NCBI RefSeq assembly: GCF_052324685.1
Contig: NC_135211.1
Coordinates: forward strand, 52,072,626 to 52,136,625
Direction of reading: 5' to 3'
Length of the DNA: 64,000 bases
From: Brachyhypopomus gauderio
Lineage: Eukaryota > Chordata > Actinopteri > Gymnotiformes > Hypopomidae
A program made the position numbers and the translations under genes. The notes beneath the pieces are model-generated. The model was not told the DNA's origin and did not search any database. It saw only the letters and a list, made by a program, of their open reading frames with translations. Below, piece after piece: positions 63,572-64,000 of the stretch. Within the stretch, counting starts at the first letter, position 1, and the number at the start of each line of letters is the position of its first letter.

Positions 63572-64000
63572 TTGAACTTTTACATGACCGTCAGCTCTTG
63601 AGCACCGTTCACTCATCGTCAGGCAGACTTTTGGATTAAGCTGAACTTCCAGCTTTACATCTGCCTACCTGTGACTTCCTTGTCATTAATTATTTTTGTC
63701 TATGTCCTTGTTAATGATGAAAAAAAAAACAACAATTAAAGCCACTCAGCCTTTCCTTTCTCTCTCTCTCTATGTGACATCACAATAGATTTTCTCAAAA
63801 GCAATTCAAATTGTTCTAACCATTGGTGGGACCAACCCGTGGCCTTTTACCATCCACGTGTCCAAAATGCAGTACGCATGCCAATGTTGTTAACAGACAT
63901 ACGTGTTGGTAGCTCTACATGTCCAACTGGTACAGTGTGAGGTTTCCTCTTTGGTGGACCTTAAAGAGTTGAAAAAAGCCACAACCGAACTGGTATCTTT
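63572..64000. other. Lys-Tyr spacer of partial unit 63, cut by the window edge
   Basis: Class A spacer, no gene. The next Tyr gene would start about 45 bp past the window. Contains one-base length changes at four homopolymers: TTTT near 63578, TTTTT at 63693-63697, AAAA at 63797-63800 and AAAAAA at 63972-63977. Confidence 0.85.

Larger units (their letters stand above)
1..64000. repeat. Tandem tRNA-gene array (Lys-Tyr-Glu macrosatellite), ~970-bp unit
   Basis: The same ~970-bp sequence recurs head to tail across the entire window, with Tyr gene starts usually 967-972 bp apart. Each unit encodes tRNA-Tyr(GTA) on +, tRNA-Glu(CTC) on - and tRNA-Lys(TTT) on +. There are 62 complete units and two partial ones at the edges. 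Units differ by only a few substitutions or by poly-A, poly-T and (TC)n lengths, which implies recent amplification or ongoing homogenisation. Exceptions in length are unit 6 to 7 (840 bp, spacer deletion) and three steps enlarged by a LINE. Large tandem tRNA arrays are known in vertebrates such as zebrafish and Xenopus; the assignment to fish here is inference. Confidence 0.98.
60805..64000. repeat. Higher-order repeat copy 4 (incomplete at window edge)
   Basis: Units 60-62 and the start of 63: marker unit, then A40, then G40, matching the first three units of the other copies. The A run before unit 63 (AAAAAAAAAACAACAATT form) also matches the spacer that precedes the fourth unit. Confidence 0.8.

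Noticed and set aside
1-64000. CRISPR array
   Set aside because: Repeats are ~970 bp with conserved spacers and tRNA genes, with no short direct repeat plus unique spacer pattern.
1-64000. Bacterial or phage tRNA array
   Set aside because: The Tyr intron next to the anticodon, absence of encoded CCA, oligo-T terminators and a vertebrate-type LINE all point to a eukaryotic nuclear genome.

Overview
The whole window is one tandem array of tRNA genes. The repeat unit is about 970 bp and carries three genes in a fixed layout: tRNA-Tyr(GTA) with a 14-nt intron (+ strand), then tRNA-Glu(CTC) on the - strand, then tRNA-Lys(TTT) (+ strand). I number units by their Tyr gene. There are 62 complete units, plus a partial unit 0 at the left edge (Lys only) and a partial unit 63 at the right edge (spacer only). 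That gives 187 tRNA genes: 63 Lys, 62 Tyr and 62 Glu. Neither edge of the window reaches the end of the array.

The organism is a eukaryote, most likely a vertebrate and probably a ray-finned fish. The tRNAs have eukaryotic sequences (tRNA-Tyr interrupted one base 3' of the anticodon, no encoded CCA, oligo-T Pol III terminators). The only other coding-type sequence is the 3' end of a non-LTR retrotransposon that resembles fish L2/CR1-like LINEs. Placing it in fish is inference; no single-copy gene is present to confirm it.

Within each unit Tyr and Glu converge across a 63-bp gap that holds both terminators. Glu and Lys diverge across a 204-bp gap. A 472-bp spacer separates Lys from the next Tyr. 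The only large departures from this layout are one 130-bp spacer deletion (after unit 6) and an identical 1.13-kb 5'-truncated LINE in the spacers after units 2, 8 and 19. The LINE copies share the same junctions, so one insertion was copied along with its host unit.

Linked single-base markers show that the array is shuffled and re-amplified in blocks. Units 1-34 mix several subtypes. Units 44-62 form a clear higher-order repeat of about 4.85 kb (five units) with copies starting near 45,281, 50,131, 54,983 (six units) and 60,805. In this part a tRNA-Glu variant with an anticodon-stem mismatch (C30/A40) makes up 12 of 19 Glu copies. A few gene copies have lost key tRNA positions; unit 11 is damaged in all three genes. 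The last ~500 bp carry six one-base homopolymer length changes, which looks like reduced assembly accuracy rather than biology.

No protein-coding gene, CRISPR array or bacterial feature is supported. The short ORFs that recur in every unit run through the tRNA genes and are chance readings of conserved repeat DNA. In the tRNA entries, 'class G' and 'class A' describe the spacer 3' of Lys: G or A at both +55 and +87 from the Lys 3' end.
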